A program made the position numbers and the translations under genes. Below, piece by piece: positions 7,283-8,983 of a stretch of DNA of 8,983 nucleotides; the first letter of the stretch is position 1, and each line of letters opens with the position of its first letter. The stretch comes from Solobacterium sp. GTDB lineage: Bacteria > Bacillota_I > Bacilli_A > Erysipelotrichales > Erysipelotrichaceae. Below the pieces are notes generated by a model. The model did no database searches. It worked only from the letters and a program-made list of their open reading frames with translations, and was not told the origin of the DNA. The stretch is taken from positions 1 through 8,983 of the forward strand of contig JAFWJP010000242.1 of NCBI GenBank assembly GCA_017514645.1, given 5' to 3'.

Positions 7283-7539
7283 TGCCGAGAAAGATTCCGA
7301 TGCGCAGATGTGTAGCGACCGGAGAGCAGCTCCCCAAAAAGGAGCTTCTCCGGATCGTCAGAACGCCGGAGGGTATTCCTGCAGTTGATCTGACAGGGAA
7401 AGCAAACGGAAGGGGTGCATATCTGAAAAAGGATCCCGATGCAGTGCAGAAGGCCAGAAAAACAGGAATCCTGGCAAGAGCTCTGGAGATCCAGATTCCC
7501 GATTCCTTCTGGGATGAAATCATGAAAGCCGTGAAATAA
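7282..7539 (+). CDS. rnpM: YlxR family RNA-binding protein (RNase P modulator RnpM)
   Basis: Small basic protein of 85 aa, typical for YlxR. The signature is clear: PMRRCVATGEQLPKKELLRIVR at the N-terminus (the conserved R-x-C-x-x-(S/T)G and K-x-E-L-x-R-(I/L)V(R) pattern), VDLTGKANGRGAYL with the GRGAY box at residues 43-47, and a C-terminal helix DSFWDEIMKAV. In B. subtilis this protein binds the RNase P RNA and modulates its activity in vitro, hence the name RnpM. ATG 7282 overlaps the nusA stop as TAATG and is preceded by GAGGAT at 7268-7273, inside nusA, so translation is probably coupled to nusA. In most Bacilli the next gene is ylxQ (L7Ae-like); here infB follows directly. Confidence 0.95.
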   Translation: MPRKIPMRRCVATGEQLPKKELLRIVRTPEGIPAVDLTGKANGRGAYLKKDPDAVQKARKTGILARALEIQIPDSFWDEIMKAVK

Positions 7540-7573
7540 CGGCAAGAAGGAGCAGATTCGAGACAAAAGAAAC

Positions 7574-7579
7574 GGAGGT
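7574..7579 (+). promoter_or_regulatory. Ribosome binding site of infB
   Basis: GGAGGT at 7574-7579 lies 6 nt before ATG 7586, ideal in sequence and spacing. An in-frame TGA sits directly before the ATG (7583-7585), so no upstream start is possible. The 46-nt gap from 7540 holds no hairpin or promoter that I can see. Confidence 0.85.
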
Positions 7580-7585
7580 GGCTGA

Positions 7586-8983
7586 ATGCCCAGAAACAAC
7601 GGTAGACCAGGAGGGAACAGGAACCGTTCCCGTAAGAATAATAACAATAACAGGAACAATAACAGGCCGCAGCAGAACAACGCACCGCGCGGTAAGGCAA
7701 ATGACATTACAGCGATTACCTATTCCGACGGAATCACGGTCGGTCAGCTGGCCCAGAAGTGCGGAAGATCTGCCGGTGACGTCATCAAGGTTCTGTTCAT
7801 GGAAGGCATCATGGTAACCATCAACAGTGAGCTGACGGATGATATGGTTGAGACTGTATGCCTGTCCTATGACATTGAACCGACAAAGGTCGCTGAAAAG
7901 GAAGAGGACAGCCTGGAAGACGATGAGGAAGATGCAGCAGAAGATCTGAAGGAGCGTCCGCCTGTTGTCACGATCATGGGACATGTAGACCATGGTAAAA
8001 CGACATTGCTTGATTCCATCCGCAAGACCAAGGTCGCATCCGGAGAAGCCGGCGGTATTACGCAGGCAATCGGTGCATACCAGGTTGAGATTGACGGCCG
8101 CAAGATTACCTTCATCGATACACCGGGTCACGAAGCATTTACAGCGATGCGTGCGCGCGGTGCCAAGGTAACCGATATTGCGGTTATCGTTGTTGCGGCG
8201 GATGATTCCGTTATGCCGCAGACACGGGAAGCAATCGACCATGCAAAAGCCGCCGGTGTTCCGATGATCGTAGCCGTCAACAAGATGGATGTTCCGAACG
8301 CAAACCCGGACAGAGTCAAGAGTGATCTGTCCGAACTGGATGTCATGCCTGAAGAATGGGGCGGAGATACGATTTTCGTTGAAACATCCGCCAAGACCGG
8401 TCAGGGTGTCATCGATCTTCTTGAGACGATCATTACACTTGCCGATGTCCAGGAACTGAAGGCCAATCCCGATCGTATCGCTACCGGTACGGTAATCGAA
8501 GCGAAACTGGATAAAGGACGCGGTCCTGTGGCAACGCTGCTGGTACAGAAGGGAACCCTTCATCAGGGTGAACCTGTCGTAGTCGGTACCTGCTTCGGAA
8601 AGGTCCGCCGAATGACGGATGAAGACGGTCACGAACTCAAGACAGCCGGACCGAGTACACCTGTTGAGATCATCGGTCTCAATGATGTTCCTGAAGCCGG
8701 TGATACATTCCGCGCCTATGAAAATGAAAAGGAAGCCAGAGCACTGGCTGACAGAAGAGCCCGCAAGAAGATCGAACAGATGCGCCGCAAGACAAGCGCG
8801 ATGAGCCTGGAAGATCTCTCCAGGGAGATTGAAGCCGGTGAGATCCAGGAGATCCCGGTCATCGTCAAGGCTGATGTTCAGGGTTCGGCGGAAGCGGTCA
8901 AGTCTTCGCTTGAAAAACTGGATGTCAAGGGTGTCAAGATCAACGTCATCCACAGTACAGAAGGTGCGATCAGTGAATCGGAT
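7586..8983 (+). CDS. infB: Translation initiation factor IF-2, 3' end cut by window
   Basis: GTPase that brings fMet-tRNA to the 30S subunit and drives subunit joining. 466 codons are present; the frame is still open at the window end, and perhaps 150 residues (rest of domain III and the tRNA-binding C2 domain) are missing. The N-terminus is short, Asn/Arg-rich and low complexity (about 1-35), followed by one IF2_N helical domain (about 48-100) and an acidic linker. The G domain has G1 GHVDHGKT at 132-139, switch [11 protein letters not shown] at 156-165, G3 DTPGHE at 178-183 including the catalytic His 182, NKMD at 232-235 and SAK at 268-270. Domain II starts near 300 and domain III near 425 ([20 protein letters not shown]). 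Bacterial IF-2 normally has His where Ala 161 stands. The overall size predicted is small, like the short IF-2 forms of other Firmicutes. Confidence 0.97.
   Translation, partial: MPRNNGRPGGNRNRSRKNNNNNRNNNRPQQNNAPRGKANDITAITYSDGITVGQLAQKCGRSAGDVIKVLFMEGIMVTINSELTDDMVETVCLSYDIEPTKVAEKEEDSLEDDEEDAAEDLKERPPVVTIMGHVDHGKTTLLDSIRKTKVASGEAGGITQAIGAYQVEIDGRKITFIDTPGHEAFTAMRARGAKVTDIAVIVVAADDSVMPQTREAIDHAKAAGVPMIVAVNKMDVPNANPDRVKSDLSELDVMPEEWGGDTIFVETSAKTGQGVIDLLETIITLADVQELKANPDRIATGTVIEAKLDKGRGPVATLLVQKGTLHQGEPVVVGTCFGKVRRMTDEDGHELKTAGPSTPVEIIGLNDVPEAGDTFRAYENEKEARALADRRARKKIEQMRRKTSAMSLEDLSREIEAGEIQEIPVIVKADVQGSAEAVKSSLEKLDVKGVKINVIHSTEGAISESD
7643..7666 (+). repeat. 12-bp tandem repeat inside infB coding NNNR twice
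   Basis: AACAATAACAGG occurs twice in perfect tandem (7643-7654 and 7655-7666), in frame, encoding Asn-Asn-Asn-Arg twice within the low-complexity N-terminal tail of IF-2; AAT-AAT just before it adds two more Asn. In-frame repeats like this can change copy number without breaking the gene. Confidence 0.85.

Noticed and set aside
7520..8953. 477-codon open frame on the - strand opposite ylxR/infB
   Set aside because: It lies antisense to the clearly recognisable IF-2 G domain and resembles no family. The codon choice of infB rarely gives antisense stops, which explains the long shadow frame.

Overview
The window is a chromosomal housekeeping segment from a low-GC-lineage Gram-positive bacterium (Bacillota) with an unusually balanced base composition, roughly half G+C by eye. 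Three things point there: a PolC-type replicative DNA polymerase with the 3'-5' exonuclease inserted in the PHP domain, the Firmicute gene order rimP-nusA-ylxR-infB, and strong GGAGG-type ribosome binding sites. The long acidic C-terminal tail on NusA and the missing ylxQ make me think of Erysipelotrichia or relatives near the Mollicutes, but that placement is an inference. All five visible stop codons are TAA, and Trp is written TGG, so the standard code fits.

Layout, all on the + strand. Positions 1-521 hold the C-terminal 172 codons of a HerA-like ATPase (DUF853/YjgR type), cut by the window edge. A perfect 9-bp hairpin with a T-run (528-552) ends that unit. polC follows (602-4957, 1451 aa, apparently intact). 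A good sigma-A-type promoter (4963-4991) and a GC-rich leader hairpin (5002-5023) with a weak, interrupted T-run precede rimP (5039-5506), nusA (5522-7282), ylxR/rnpM (7282-7539) and infB (7586 to the window end, 466 codons, incomplete at the 3' end).

The rimP-infB block is the conserved transcription/translation operon: RimP matures the 30S subunit, NusA controls pausing, termination and antitermination, YlxR/RnpM is an RNA-binding RNase P modulator, and IF-2 joins subunits and delivers initiator tRNA. The genes are tightly packed (15 nt, 1-nt overlap, 46 nt). No mobile element, CRISPR array, tRNA or rRNA is visible, and I see no sign of a wholly new system. The points most worth a second look are the rimP leader hairpin as a possible NusA-dependent attenuator, the approximately 230-residue charged extension of NusA, the absence of ylxQ between ylxR and infB, and an Ala in place of the usual His in the switch I region of IF-2.
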